DNA of 64,000 bases from Epiperipatus broadwayi (Eukaryota; Onychophora; Udeonychophora; Euonychophora; Peripatidae). Shown here one piece after another: positions 1 to 11,559 of the stretch. The translations under genes were made by a program, and so were the position numbers. The stretch covers positions 276,001-340,000 of the forward strand of contig JAQFVV010000520.1 of the NCBI GenBank assembly GCA_028023455.1, given 5' to 3'. The notes under the pieces are model-generated. The model had not been told where the DNA came from and did no database searches. It worked only from the letters and a program-made list of their open reading frames with translations. Each line of letters opens with the position of its first letter. Position 1 is the stretch's first letter.

Positions 1-63
1 TTATGTTCAATGTAATAATTTATTTTCTTTACTTTAAGATAGGACTGAACAAAAATTAAATTT

Positions 64-441
64 ATGAAATTCATAATAAAGATAAGGTCAGTACTATGGC
101 TAGATAAAGTTTATAAGATAAGATTACCCGGAAAACCTGCCGGGAGGGTACAGGGTCAAAGTTTTCAGCACCTTTTCCGCTCTGATGGGCTACTGCACCC
201 CCTTGATGGATTGTTTTGGGGCAGTGCAGATCTGTACTCGTCCATGTATAGATACACATTAAGAAAAATTATACAACCCTTTTATGGATATATTTGTTAT
301 CGAGCGTCCATACATTGTAAACCTGGTCAATAATTGTTTTGCCTTGTAACATTGAACACTTTGTAATCCTCCATGGGAAGTGTACCCAATAATTTTTTGT
401 AATCTTTTGACTAATAAAGGTTACTTTTGAGAAAAAAAAAA
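64..441 (+). mobile_element. 3' end of an unidentified poly(A)-tailed retrocopy
   Basis: This block is richer in G+C than anything around it (about 120-250 especially). It ends in a canonical polyadenylation arrangement: AATAAA at 413-418, then a run of ten A at 432-441. It is either the 3' UTR of a LINE (the repeated TTGTAA words before the signal are common in LINE tails) or the end of a processed pseudogene. The 89-codon frame at 64-333 matches no family I recognise and is probably not coding. The 5' limit is not visible. Confidence 0.5.
413..441 (+). promoter_or_regulatory. Polyadenylation signal and poly(A) tail of the retrocopy
   Basis: AATAAA lies 13 bases before an uninterrupted A tract. 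This is the spacing expected of a genomic copy made from a polyadenylated RNA. Confidence 0.6.
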
Positions 442-1048
442 GTTTATAAAATATAATCTTGAATATAAAGCAATCTGATCATTGCGAATGAAAGATAAGA
501 TAAGATGTTACCTAAGATATGTATCAACTACATATTTATATATGTACAACATACACACATTCGTTGATTGTTTATTTCAAAATTCATGTTAATTATTAAT
601 ATCTTTTTTAAAAAATTGATATATATATATTTTACATGTTAAGCTTATAAATCTCTTTTGTCGCATACACATCATATATAACAAGGGGGTTATTAAGCCA
701 TCAGACATTTCATGTTAACCAAGGCATGTAGTGGCTGATCTTCATGGGATAAGGATGGAAAATATTTGCGTAAACTAAACGTAAATGAAGGATAACCACA
801 AGTGTCTAAATGAGATTCCTTAATTTGGTTGTAAACTTTATACAACAAATATTATTCCATGTATATATGTTTATTAAATTTATTTAAAAGTTAAAATATG
901 TTTCTTGGTTTATTTTTCTGTGGTTAAATTCTGCTAAGTTATATTCTCATACATATATAACGATCATTATTTGTATGTATATATAATTACTTGTATGTAT
1001 ATAATATATTATATACTTGTATGTATATAATATATGATGACTTTTTAT
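442..1048. other. AT-rich DNA, no gene seen
   Basis: Non-coding AT-rich sequence. At 960-1036 there is a short degenerate array of TTGTATGTATATA words directly before the LINE. Nothing else is recognisable. Confidence 0.6.
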
Positions 1049-1758
1049 TTAGGTACTTACAACTGCAGATCACTTTCAAGTGAAGGAAGATTGCAAGAAT
1101 TAGAAGAAGAACTGTCTTATATTAAATGGGATATTATTGGACTTTCACACAAGAAAAGGTGAAGATATAATTGATTTAAAAAGTGGACACGTACTCTGTT
1201 ATAAAGGCACAAATATTGGAAATACAAGTGGAGTAGGATTCATTATAAATAAAAAGTGGAAAAACAATATTATGGAGATTGGTGGTGAATCGGACAGAGT
1301 GGCAAGATTAGTTATACAACTTAATAGCAGATACCAAATGCAGAGAATTCAGGTTTATGCTCTAACAAGTTCTCATAGTAATGAAGTAGTAGAAAATTTT
1401 TATATGGATGTAGAAAATGCTTTTGATCAGAGTAAACAACATTTAAAAATTGTTGTTGAAGACTTTAATGCTAGAATTGGTAAACAAATGAAAGATGAAA
1501 GTGCTGTAGGTAAATTTGGTTATGGTAATAGAAATGAGAGAGGACATATACTTGTGGAGTTTTCAGAAAAAGAAAAACTTTATTTTATGAATTCTTTTTT
1601 TGAGAAAAATGTTAAAAGGAAATGGACATGAAAGCATCCAAATGAAGGTACAGCAGAATTGGATTATATTTTGACTAATAGAAAATACATATTTCAAGAT
1701 TGTAATGTTCTTAATAAATTTAACACAGGAAGTGATCATTGATTAGTAAGATATACTA
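1049..1758 (+). pseudogene. Apurinic-type endonuclease domain of the RTE LINE (broken)
   Basis: The endonuclease would nick target DNA to prime reverse transcription. The reading starts in frame at 1049 with LGTYNCRSLSSEGRLQELEE (N..S motif) and reaches DIIGLS near 1140. It then shifts frame and continues from 1137 as the open stretch 1137-1631. Motif EDFNARIG near 1459 corresponds to the family's GDFNA, with G replaced by E. After a stop at 1629-1631 the same protein continues with HPNEGTAELDYILTN and ends in the SDH motif near 1733-1741. The acidic residue expected after IGLS seems lost at the frameshift. Nuclease activity is therefore not expected. Confidence 0.8.
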
Positions 1759-2254
1759 TACATGTTAATGCAAAACTAGAGAAACAAAATTTACTAGGAA
1801 AAACAATATTTACAGTTGATATTCCTAATCTTCAGAAACATTTTAAGGAATTTAAATTAGAGTTTCAAGTATTAGTAGATTTTGAACATGATTTAGATTT
1901 GAATAAAATTAATATGAAAATAACTGATACACTTTTAAAAACTGCAACAAAGATAGCTGGTAGAAAAAAGCAGCAATTGACTAATAACATTTCTACTGAG
2001 ACTAGAGAATTTGTGAAGAAATGAAGAAATATGAAGATATACAAAAATGATGCATTAAAAAGGATCGAATATCTCAAATTTTGTAAAGTGGTGTGGGAAA
2101 ATGATGTAAGAAAATATAACTGTGAACTAGCAGGGAAAAGCTGTAGAAGAGAATAAAAGTCTCAAGACTGTAAAACAACATTTTGGTATTGGTAGGAAAT
2201 TTATATCTGCAATAAAAAAAAGATAGAATTATTATTAAAAAGAGAGATGATATC
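1759..2254 (+). pseudogene. Linker between endonuclease and RT of the RTE LINE
   Basis: The same element continues here. Broken lysine-rich, weakly conserved coding sequence with stops joins the SDH motif to the first reverse-transcriptase block. Such a linker is normal between these two domains in RTE proteins. No independent gene is present. Confidence 0.6.
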
Positions 2255-3792
2255 ATGAAATGGTTAAAAGACTTTTATCAAGAATTATATAGTAATAAAG
2301 AACAAGTACCTCCTATATCTATTACAACTTCTGAATTACCTAGAATTTTAAATGAAGAAGTGAGAAATGCAATTAAATGTATGAAGAAAGGAAAGGCTCC
2401 AGTTAATGATAGAATTATAATTGATATATTAAAAGAAGCAGGTGAAGAAACAGAATTTTTTTTAGCAAAATTATATACCAAATGTCCAAATGATAAAGGT
2501 GTGCCAGATGATTGGAAGAATGCAGTATTAATATTAATATTTAAAAAAGGTGATAAAGAAAATATTAGAAATTACAGACCTATCAGTCTTTTATCAGTTT
2601 TATACAGAATTTTTACCAAGATAATTACAACTTGTCTACAGACAACATTCGATTTCCACCAACCAAGAAAACAAACTGGATTTTAAAATGATTTTAGTAC
2701 AGTAGACTATATCCAGGTATTGAGAGAAGTTATAGAAAGGGCTAATGAATATGAGTTGCCCTTATTCTTTAGATTTGTAGATTATGAAAAGACATTTGAT
2801 TCTATAAACATTTCTTCAGTGATTAAAGCATTGGATCATCAAGGTATAGATCCAGGATATTGTCATATTTTAAAGAATATTTATGAAAATGCAACAGCAA
2901 CAATTAGATTACATAATGATACTAGGAAAGTCAACATTGAGAAGTGTGTAAGACAGAGTGACTCCATATTTCCAAAACTTTTTACAGCAGTGTTGCAAGA
3001 AATATTTTGTGGATTAAAATGGGAAGCTAAAGGAGTGAAAGTAAATGGAGATTATTTAAGTCATTTTAGATTTTGCAGATGATGTAGTTGTTTTTTGCAA
3101 ATAATGCTTTAGAGCTGCAGGAAATGTTGCAGGAGTTATCAGATGAAAGTAGGACTAAAGATAAATGTTAAAAAGATTAAAGTAATGTTTAATGGATTTT
3201 CTCAAAATATGAAAATAAAGATTGATTATGATGAGTTAGAAAAAGTTAACAATTACAAATACATTGGTCAGATTATTAATGCAGATGAAAACATAATGGG
3301 TGAAATTAATCATAGAATTAAACTCGGTCAGAGTTCTTTTAGTAGAAATAACGTGATACTAAAAGGAAATATGCCTATGTGTTTGAAAAGGAAGGTTTTT
3401 AATAAATGTGTTTTACCAGTTCTTACTTATGGATCTGAGACTATAACACTTAATATAAGAGCAATACAGAGACTTCAGACCACCCAAAGAAGTATGGAAA
3501 GATGTGTGTTGGGAGTAACAAGAAGAGATCAAAAATGTAAAATATGGGTAAGAGAACAAATAGGTGTTATGGCCTCATTGAAAAAATTAAAAGACTGAAG
3601 TGGAATTAGGCTGGACATATTGCTAAAAGAGATGATAGTAGATGGACAAATGAAATCTTAACCTGGATTCCAAGAGATTGTAAAAGTCTCAAAATGAGAC
3701 CACATGTGAGATGGATGGATGAAATAACAATCTGTGCAGGAGTGATGTGGAGAAAAGAAGCTAAAGATCACAGATGGATTAAACTTGGATAG
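2255..3792 (+). pseudogene. Reverse transcriptase and C-terminal region of the RTE LINE (broken)
   Basis: Reverse transcriptase for target-primed copying. Visible blocks in order: VLILIFKKGDKENIRNYRPI (fingers, about 2526-2585), QPRKQTGF then a stop at 2684, DYEKTFDS (motif A, D at 2780), VRQSDSIFPKLF (motif B, where RQGD..SP is expected), and FADD (motif C, 3072-3083), which is in a different frame from the stretch before it. The C-terminal part (3143-3598, then another frame to a TAG at 3790-3792) carries MCLKRKVFNKCVLPVLTYGS and AGHIAKRDDSRW, typical of RTE proteins. Two frameshifts and two or more stops inactivate it. The catalytic YADD-equivalent letters survive but cannot be read in one frame. 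Confidence 0.88.
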
Positions 3793-3845
3793 ACCTTTAT
3801 CCCACAATGTATTGATAATGGTTGTTGATGAATGATGATGATATA

Positions 3846-4163
3846 ATATACTACACCCATTCTCTTTTGTAGGCATTTATTCATGCTATAGATATCATGA
3901 ACTTGGTTATACAAACATTCCCTGAATCTGAAAATCATATATATATCTCTGAGTTCGAAGCCCAGAATAACAGGTGCAAACTACAATACATAGATGAAAA
4001 TCTACAGATTGAATAAGCAGTTGTTTAAATCTTTCTCTTCTCCCTTAGATATGAAGTTAATGCAAGAAGTTATGCATGAAGATGAACAACAAATATATAT
4101 CCTTTCTACACATCAGAAGGGACTCATCCATCTTTGTACATACCACGGTTAGACCATCCCATT

Positions 4164-4206
<43 letters not shown>

Positions 4207-5410
4207 AGAGTGTCTTATTATATATATATATATATATATAATAAGAGTGTCTTATTTGGATTAAATGAAGAAAAAAATAGATAAAACTTATTAAAATAAA
4301 TGAAAAGAAACAATTTAATCGATGTAATGTTATTTAAAAAAATAAGATAGCTTAAAATAAATTTAAGTTATATAACTATATGTTTTAAAAAAAAACAAGA
4401 ACTATATTAGATAGATATGAAAATAATAAACAACAAATCAATAAATCTACTATCCAGTATTAATTATACTAAAAAGATAAGGCAAAAAAGGTGATAATCT
4501 ATTATTCAATATTAATTAAAAAAAGAAAAATGTTTAAAAAAAGAGGGATTAAATAAAGGGAATAAGGTGTTCACACTGTTTTTCATTAGACTGTGTGATT
4601 AAAAAAAAGTAATCAGTGTAGAAGTCGACAGTGGAGCAAAAAGTAGTTTAAAAAACTGTCCTGGAAAGAAATGAATTAACCAATATAAATTGTAATTACT
4701 AGAAATAAAAACTTTATTTGTGACTAGCTACTTGGTGAGAAAGTCACAGAATCTGCATTGCTAGAATCTAAACACGCACCAGCCCCATAAATATGTAACC
4801 ATCCCTTTGAACAGCCTTGAACTTGATCTATAAATGCTACAATATCATGGATAAACTGGAACTCATCTACAACTACAAAAAATATGGATTTTCATCACTA
4901 TTTGTGATTGAGTATTTAGGGAAAAATGTAAAAAAAAAAAAATATAACAATATGCTAACTAAATAATCACAACAATGAAGAATAATAAATATTGCAGAAT
5001 GTATCAATACTGATCAGTAATGAAAATTTATAAGTAAACTTAATGTTTATGCTAGCTATATACTATGATAAGATGTTTCTTTTAAAGCTAAAAAAAATGA
5101 GAAAGCGCACTAATAAGTTCAAGGTTAGTGTAATCCATTTATTGTATTTTTCTTTAATATTAGTAATTACTATTTTTAGTTATTTTTTTGAATGCCTGTT
5201 AATTTTATGAATTTATTCTGAATTTTTTCTTTTTACTTTGTGCAAGTGAGGGATATACTGTAAATAATTTTTTATTTATTTTATAAAAGTTGTCAGTGCA
5301 ATTTATATCTCAGATTTCATTTCAACTTGTCACACTAGCACATCGATAGGAAGAAAAACCACGAGTACCCAAGAAAAAAACCCAGTAAGTTTTAAAAAAT
5401 ATCTAATGAA
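3846..5410. other. AT-rich DNA between two LINEs
   Basis: No gene is recognisable. The stretch contains (TA)n at about 4166-4241, several A-runs, and a slightly less AT-rich patch at 4760-4880 with no identity. The last hundred bases before 5411 may be 5' UTR of the following LINE. Confidence 0.5.
4166..4257. repeat. (TA)n microsatellite with a duplicated hairpin
   Basis: Two (TA)n tracts are interleaved with two copies of AATAAGAGTGTCTTATT, itself a 7-bp-stem hairpin, at about 4203-4220 and 4240-4257. The hairpin and dinucleotide tract were duplicated together. Confidence 0.8.
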
Positions 5411-6415
5411 ATGCTAGATTGTTATAAAAATAAGCCTAGTAGAATAATTAGCGACAAGATGGCCATCAATGAGGGCGTAGAATTACAAAAGACCAGATTT
5501 AAGCAAAACACTAATGTTAATAAATTAAGGAAAACATCGAGTAACCTGGAGGTAGAAAGCAAAAAAGAGATAAGCAGAGATTTAGAAAAAACAAAGATAA
5601 ATAAGAACTCATTAGGAACAGCAAATATAGTAAATAAAAGTAGTGAACAAGCATTGGTTAACTATAATATAGTAGAAAAAAATAACATTGACTGGGAAAT
5701 TTCCACTAGATGCAAAAAAAGAAAAGCTGGAAATTATAAGAATACTAATGAACAAGAAAATTACCTTATTGATGAACAAAACAATATGATTAAACATGTA
5801 GAAAAAAAGCCAAAAGAGAATTATCCAAATAAAAAACAAAATAAAATTGAACCAACTGAGTTTGCTACATTAAGTGATCAAATAGAGTAAGTGCAGTACA
5901 CACGCAAATCAACCTTGAAATCATTTGTGAAAATGAACTCTTATTGGAAAAAGATATTCAATAAATGCATGACACTAAGTACATCAATCTTGAGCTTAAT
6001 TGTACAAATAAACAAAATAAATGGTGAACACATACTTGATAAACCAGATCTAAGTAAGTACTTAAAATTATTGAGCTCACATAGTTTAATAGACTTGATA
6101 AATCACACAGCCTTTTTTCCCACTAAGGGATTTGTTCAATTGAATATAATAACAAAGAGCAAAGAGAATTAGCTGAAAAACTGATAAAAGAAGTCCAATG
6201 ATGGAAAATACATTTATGTCTCAAAACAGCCCAATCCCCTGGTTTATGATAGAATTTTGCATATGCCACCAACTTTTAATGAAGAGTTCTTCAAAATGCA
6301 AATAAATAACTATGTCAAAATAATATCCATGGAGAGAGAAATGATTCCAGGCATTGAATTTCAAATTTCCACCAACACATGGACAATACTACTAAAACTA
6401 AAAAAGGCATCCTAA
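5411..6415 (+). pseudogene. LINE ORF1, N-terminal and RRM-like part (broken)
   Basis: ORF1 proteins of this group bind the element RNA. The first open stretch (5411-5890, 159 residues) is very rich in Lys, Asn and Glu and contains a basic RCKKRKAG patch. After a stop, an open stretch (5891-6172) continues with a region beginning near YTRKSTLKSF. A further frame (about 6258-6415) reads PPTFNEEFFKMQINNYVKII then IPGIEFQISTNTWTILLKL, which resembles the RRM-like segment placed before the zinc knuckle in Tx1-type ORF1 proteins. Three frames are used, so the protein is broken. Confidence 0.6.
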
Positions 6416-6738
6416 AAGAGCAACTACCTCATAGAAGGATTAAAGACCAAATGCCTATAGCTATCATATTGAAGGGCAGACAACCACTATGTTTCAAATG
6501 CAACAGAGTGGGTCATATAGCAGCAAGATGTGAAGTTGGAAATTGTATAAAATGCAACAAATTTGACAGAGACAAACATGTATGTAACTCTATGAATACA
6601 AAAACATGGGCAAACATAGTAGCGAATGAGATGGAAAAAGAATTAGGAGGAAAAGAGTATAAAGAATTGAATATTGATGATGAAGTTAAGAAATGCACAA
6701 TTAAATTAAGAGCAACAACCACTTTTAACAAAAATTGA
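6379..6738 (+). pseudogene. LINE ORF1 zinc-knuckle region (broken)
   Basis: The open stretch contains LCFKCNRVGHIAARC, a C-x2-C-x4-H-x4-C knuckle, followed at once by CIKCNKFDRDKHVC, a second, partial knuckle. Zinc knuckles bind nucleic acid and are typical of ORF1 in this LINE group. The segment joins the RRM-like part just upstream after a frameshift near 6412. Downstream of the stop at 6736-6738, Lys/Asn/Glu-rich sequence continues to about 6960, where ORF2 begins. Confidence 0.75.
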
Positions 6739-6980
6739 GAAGAAACTGAAAATAGCAACAAAATTAAGGAAGCTGAAATAACTAAATGTAACAAAAACAA
6801 TGAAGAAAGTATGGATGAAGAAACTGACATAATAAAAGAATGCACTCTTCCAATAAAGTTAAATATAAATAAATCTGAAAAGAATAAAGAACCAATAAAC
6901 AAAATTAAGACAAAAATAATTGCTGAAAGAATAATTAAAGAAAGAATAGATAGATAACCCCAAAAAAAGTATTAATTGAA

Positions 6981-7735
6981 AATGAATATATGTCATAACA
7001 TAACACTAAATATAAGGGGTTTAAATTGCCTAAATAAAGTAAATAAAATAACAGATTATATAAAAAAGCCAAGAATATGATATAGCTATACTAACTGAGA
7101 CAAAAACAAATCTGAATATGTCCCAGTCAATATTAGATAAGTTGTCCCATCAGAATATTCTAATACATAAAGCTAACATAAGACCAACACAAGGAGTAGC
7201 ACTGCAGTTAACATAAATTCAGAAATAGAATCACTACAAATACTGTCATTACAAACAAATTCCATACTAATCTCCTATCTTTATCAAAGAACTATACACT
7301 ACTTAATAGCAGTTTACTCAACAACACAGGATAAGGATATTTAAAAAGTCACAGAAAATATACAAAACAAACATATACAGAATTCAAAAATAATAATAAT
7401 AGGAGGAGACCTAAACTGCACATATAATAACCTACCAAACCAATTGAAAAATAAAATGCAAGAAATATCATTTATATCCCCTACAATACAAATATGAAAA
7501 TAGTACATATACATTTTTCAATAGCAGATATACAATGTTAATTGATCTATTTTTTTGTCTCAGAACACAAAGTAAGTGAATCAGTAATTACAACATCCAT
7601 GGTTGGTTTCTCCGATCACCTGAAAGTACATCTGAAAATCAATGACTACAAAATAAATAGAAAACAATATATATTTTCGATAAACAAAATAATAAAAGAT
7701 GATATAAAATTAGAAATTGATCAAATATACTGGTG
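6981..7735 (+). pseudogene. LINE ORF2 endonuclease domain (broken)
   Basis: ORF2 starts at about 6981 with MNICHNITLNIRGLNCLNKV, whose NIRGLN is the first endonuclease motif of L1/Tx1 proteins. After a frameshift near 7070 comes DIAILTETK (catalytic Glu motif), then IIIIGGDLNC near 7394-7420 (GDxN motif), then FFNSRYTMLIDLFFVSEHK and GFSDHLKV near 7517-7625 (SDH motif). All four catalytic motifs are recognisable, although they lie in different frames separated by stops. Confidence 0.78.
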
Positions 7736-8036
7736 ACCTTACATAACTATACATATAAGACCAAGTTACCATCATGCATTGCTTGATATAAAATAAAAAA
7801 GAAATATTCGAATAATGCCAAAAAGCATCACAAAGAAATTTAACTAATAACCAATTGAAAAACTGTATAATAGAAATTTAAAACCTGCTCCAAGATCTTA
7901 AAAACTAAAACCAAACCACCATTTAATTTCAGACTTACAAGAAGAACATGATAAAATATATCACTTATTAAAACAAGAAACCCAAACAATAAGGCTCAGG
8001 AAATTAATCCCAAACCTTGGTAAAATTTTCAAGTCA
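7736..8036 (+). pseudogene. Linker between endonuclease and RT of LINE ORF2
   Basis: Broken coding remnant of the same ORF2, lysine-rich with several stops. No separate gene. Confidence 0.5.
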
Positions 8037-9161
8037 ATGACAAATTATACCAGAATATATAAACCACACACAAAAGAAATTAATATGATGAAAACTGAAG
8101 AAGGTAATTCAGTATCAGGTATAATGGTAGATGAGAAAATGCTAGAAATGATAAAACTAAAAGTTGGTGAAAGAAAATCCAGTATAAAAGAATATAAAAG
8201 CATAGCTTTAGAAGAACCCAAACAATATATAACAAAGCAAGAAATCCAAACAGAGATAGGTAAACTAAAAATGTATATAACAATGGCAAATGACAAAATA
8301 CCAGCCACAATTTATAAAATGTTAAGTTCCACATTAATACATGCAATGTGGAAATATTTCAACCAAATGTTTTAGCAAAAAATAAACTGGCCATACATGA
8401 ATAATAGAGTGGTGTTTATCCTAAAAAAAGACAAACTGATACAGATACCTAAAATAGAAGAAATGAGGCATATATCAATAGAGGATATAGACTCTAAAAT
8501 TCTGGCAAGAATACTACTAAAGAGATTGCACAAGTTGGTGAGTTCCAATATTTCAACAGTCGACCATGCAATAAAGGGAAAAAGAGCAGTTAATGCAGTT
8601 ATTGAAATCCAAGAAGCAATAAAATAAGTGAAAGAACAAAAACTAACTCAATATTATGCCATCAAAGTTGGATTTTAAATCAGCCTTTGATCTAGTTAAT
8701 TGGTCATACTTAATAAATGCAATAAATGAACTAGTACCTGAACACAGATACATGGTAAATGCAATAAAAATTACTTTAGTAATAATGACAGTACATCCTT
8801 AAAAAATTATATGAGAAAATCTAACTCCTTTATTCCTAAAAAGGAAATCCCACAAGGATCACCACTAGTGGTGGCTCTCTTGTTTGCAATTTATTTGGAC
8901 CCAATGATTAAAGAAATACAAAACAATGTTCCAGGCATATATCTACCACACTTGACTGCAAAAATTCAAACAATTGCATTTATTGATAACATGATAATTA
9001 TATTCCAAGATATCTACAACATGCAAATAATTATAGACATACTTGAAAAGTTTCAAAAACAAACAGGATCAATAATACAACCATCCAAATCAGCCACATG
9101 GCGATTAGCAACTGGAAAAAAATTCCCGGTGATTTTTAGACAAATCTATCAATGTTCCTAG
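8037..9161 (+). pseudogene. LINE ORF2 reverse transcriptase (broken)
   Basis: Open stretches at 8037-8375 and 8397-8627 share one frame and are split by a stop at 8373-8375. They carry the RT entry region ending in SKILARILLKRLHKLVSSN and a KGKRAVNAVIEIQEAI block. Motif A is LDFKSAFDLVNW near 8668-8703 in another frame. Motif B is QGSPLVVALLFAIYLDPMI in the 8811-9161 stretch. Motif C should read FADD but is FIDN near 8979-8990, so both catalytic positions are altered or suspect. Together with the frameshifts this copy cannot make active enzyme. Confidence 0.85.
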
Positions 9162-10155
9162 GAATCCCTTTATATCAATCTAGAATGAAGATGAAAAAAT
9201 ATCTAAACAAGCTAATCTTTCACAAAATAGCCAAAAAAATAAATAACCTTTCACCCATAAAATTATATGAAGTGACTAGAGTCAAAATATTTAATAGAAT
9301 AGCCACAGGAATATTAATTTAATACAGTCCTTGGATAAACCTATACAACAATACAGTAAATGAAATAAACAGAACAGGAAAAAGTTCATTTGGGGAAGGA
9401 CAACCAAAATAATATCAATGGCAATCTTACAATTACCAATTAATAAAGGAAGACTCAGTGGAATAGATCTAAAAATAATATGTGTCATTTATTAAAGAAA
9501 AACTCTAATAAATGTAATAAAGAGTAAGACTTTCAACCCACCACAATGTGACATAAAATTGTATAAAAAGATGGAAAAAAACCAAGATCCTTTGTGGTTG
9601 ATTTACTTATAGCATATAAAGACTTACAACATGAGCTAAATTTGTCTAATTTAGAAGGGCTAAAATACAGTGTCTTTAAAAAAGGTAACTATTATCAGGA
9701 AAAATCATGGCTAAACATATCCATAAGTAAAGTTGTAAGAAACTTTCAGTCAATCTATACACCCCAAAAATACATGAAAACCATCTATAAATTGATGAAT
9801 GGGATACACCTCATGGCAATGTTTTTAAATAAAAAACTACATATGAATCTAGAGCTGTCAAGCATTAGTGTGTTCAACCTGCAAGGACAGTGAAGAGACA
9901 ATCATATACCTGGTCAAAGAGTGTATAGCATTTAAACAAATAAGGATAAAAGTATTCAAAACTCCAATCATTAATCTAAAAGATATGATTAACAAACACA
10001 TCAAGAGATTTGATCCACACAATGCTATGGTAATTATTCATACAATTAGAACAATATGGGAAATAAGATGTTCACTAATATTTGACAATAAAAAATATAA
10101 TTGGATAAAAAAAAACTTGATAAGAGATGGGATAAATACTTTGAACAATGCTTAA
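9162..10155 (+). pseudogene. LINE ORF2 C-terminal region with Cys-rich segment (broken)
   Basis: After the RT, the region reads FGEGQPK, then LQLPINKGRLSGIDLKII in frames around 9380-9480. It corresponds to the W.G..K..I....L..P...GGL..DL block found after the RT in L1/Tx1 proteins. Two later stretches (9594-9893 and 9868-10155) continue the protein. The last begins CSTCKDSEETIIYLVKEC, a C-x2-C..EET..EC pattern typical of the extreme C-terminus in Tx1-like elements, and ends with TIWEIRCSLIFDNK. Confidence 0.72.
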
Positions 10156-10532
10156 AATACTTATCAAGAAAACAAATGAACAAAATCTGGAGAGGAGCAG
10201 CACCTACAACATGCGAAATATGGAAATAGACAATTTTATGAAGAAAAAAAATGCATTAAACAAAGGCATAATAGCAACCAACCAAAGATAAAATTAAGAC
10301 AGACCAATAATAAACAAAGTGTGACACCTACTTACTAACATCCACTTATTAAGATAAATATAAAGACATAAATATAAGAACACATATTTTATTAATGTAG
10401 CATATAAATTGTAAGTAATCAAAAACAAAAAGAGATTAAAAAAAGAAAAAAAATAACTAAAACCTTGTAAATATATATACATTGTTTAATAAAGATAAAT
10501 ACTTAAAATAAAGATAAAAATAATAATAATTT
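10156..10532 (+). mobile_element. 3' UTR and tail of the Tx1/L1-type LINE
   Basis: Non-coding, A-rich sequence follows the ORF2 stop. AATAAAGATAAA-type words near 10488-10520 and a TAATAATAATT end near 10532 look like a 3' tail. The exact boundary is inferred. Confidence 0.45.
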
Positions 10533-11550
10533 TCATGTCTATAGAAAATTAGAGAGAATTCATAACTGCTAAGAAAATGTTGAGTATTATCAGAGATTGG
10601 GGGAATAAGGATGATTGAGGTTTTTCTATTCAAAAGGTTGCTTTTCATGTGAATAGCTAGCATCTAAAAAAGATTGAAAATGCATGTCTTTATTATTAGT
10701 TAACTAAAAATAAATTACTTTTGGATGGGAAAAAGCCTATTTTGAATCCCTAGAGTTGTTTGTGAAGAGATGACTGGAAAATATAATCCACTTTTAGGTT
10801 CAATCACATCATCATTATCTATTTTCTCTATAATTATATTAAAGTTAGATTACTTAGTTACATTGAAATGTTCCTACAGATTACTGGTAGACTATATATC
10901 ATGATTTCAATTAAAAATAGTTATTAGAGTAACTTGTTTTAGAAATATTTAATATAATGCAATAACGGTAATTTATTTTTTTATTTCTAAAACATATTTT
11001 GTATAATGAAGTCTGTATTAGCTACCTTTTAAGTTATTAAAATGGTCTTTACTAACTATATTATGAAATTTGCAATATATATAATCTGACATATATAATT
11101 AAAGAACTTTTTGTTAATCAATTATTTTAGAACCAAAAACCTTTATTCTGGTTATTATAATGTTTGTATATTTGTTAATGCTTTGTATGTTCTGATTATT
11201 GCAATGAATTTTTTATGTAGTAATGCAATTGGTAAATACCAGTGATTTTCATATTTTGCATGAGATTTTTTTGGCAGGTATTTAAAAACATTTATAGAAA
11301 GATTGCACCAACCAATGTAGCTGCTTTATGTTTTCATAAAGTCTATAAATTCTAAAATTAATATTATTGTGTAGTTACAGTGCTACTAATTGCACTGTCA
11401 TTATAAACAAACAGTAAATGCATACTTTAATATGCACATGAGTCAAAAATTAACCACATTCTGATTAGATTAAAATGTCTGGTGGCTGCATTGTCTTATC
11501 ATCACTTTCCTTACAAGGTTTCTGTTTCCTCATTCACCATCAGTTCAAAT
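10533..11550. other. AT-rich DNA, no gene seen
   Basis: I see no coding sequence, RNA gene or repeat boundary here. Confidence 0.5.
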
Positions 11551-11559
11551 GTGACTGCA

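Larger units (their letters stand above)
1049..3845 (+). mobile_element. Decayed RTE-type non-LTR retrotransposon (LINE)
   Basis: One element about 2.8 kb long encodes an apurinic-type endonuclease followed by a reverse transcriptase on the plus strand. There is no separate zinc-knuckle ORF1 before it. The order, the size and the protein wording (a YEKTFDS motif A, a C-terminal VLPVLTYGSET block, an arginine-rich AGHIAKRDD..RW segment) fit the RTE clade. The 3' end runs into a GTTGTTGATGAATGATGATG-type tail at about 3822-3845, the short TGATGA-like repeat characteristic of RTE/BovB elements. At least three frameshifts and several in-frame stops make it dead. The 5' end is truncated just before the first endonuclease motif. 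Confidence 0.85.
5411..10532 (+). mobile_element. Decayed two-ORF LINE of the Tx1/L1 group
   Basis: An element of about 5 kb encodes, in order, a basic ORF1 with an RRM-like part and a CCHC zinc knuckle, then ORF2 with endonuclease, reverse transcriptase, a conserved region with a hydrophobic LQLPI..GG-type block, and a C-terminal Cys-rich C-x2-C..EC segment. This order and the C-terminal C..C/EET/EC pattern fit the Tx1/L1 superfamily (Tx1-like members). The 3' end is placed at about 10532, where AATAAAGATAAA-type words give way to TAATAATAAT. Frameshifts and stops occur throughout. Base composition is more AT-rich than the RTE copy, consistent with an old insertion or an AT-rich element. Confidence 0.75.
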
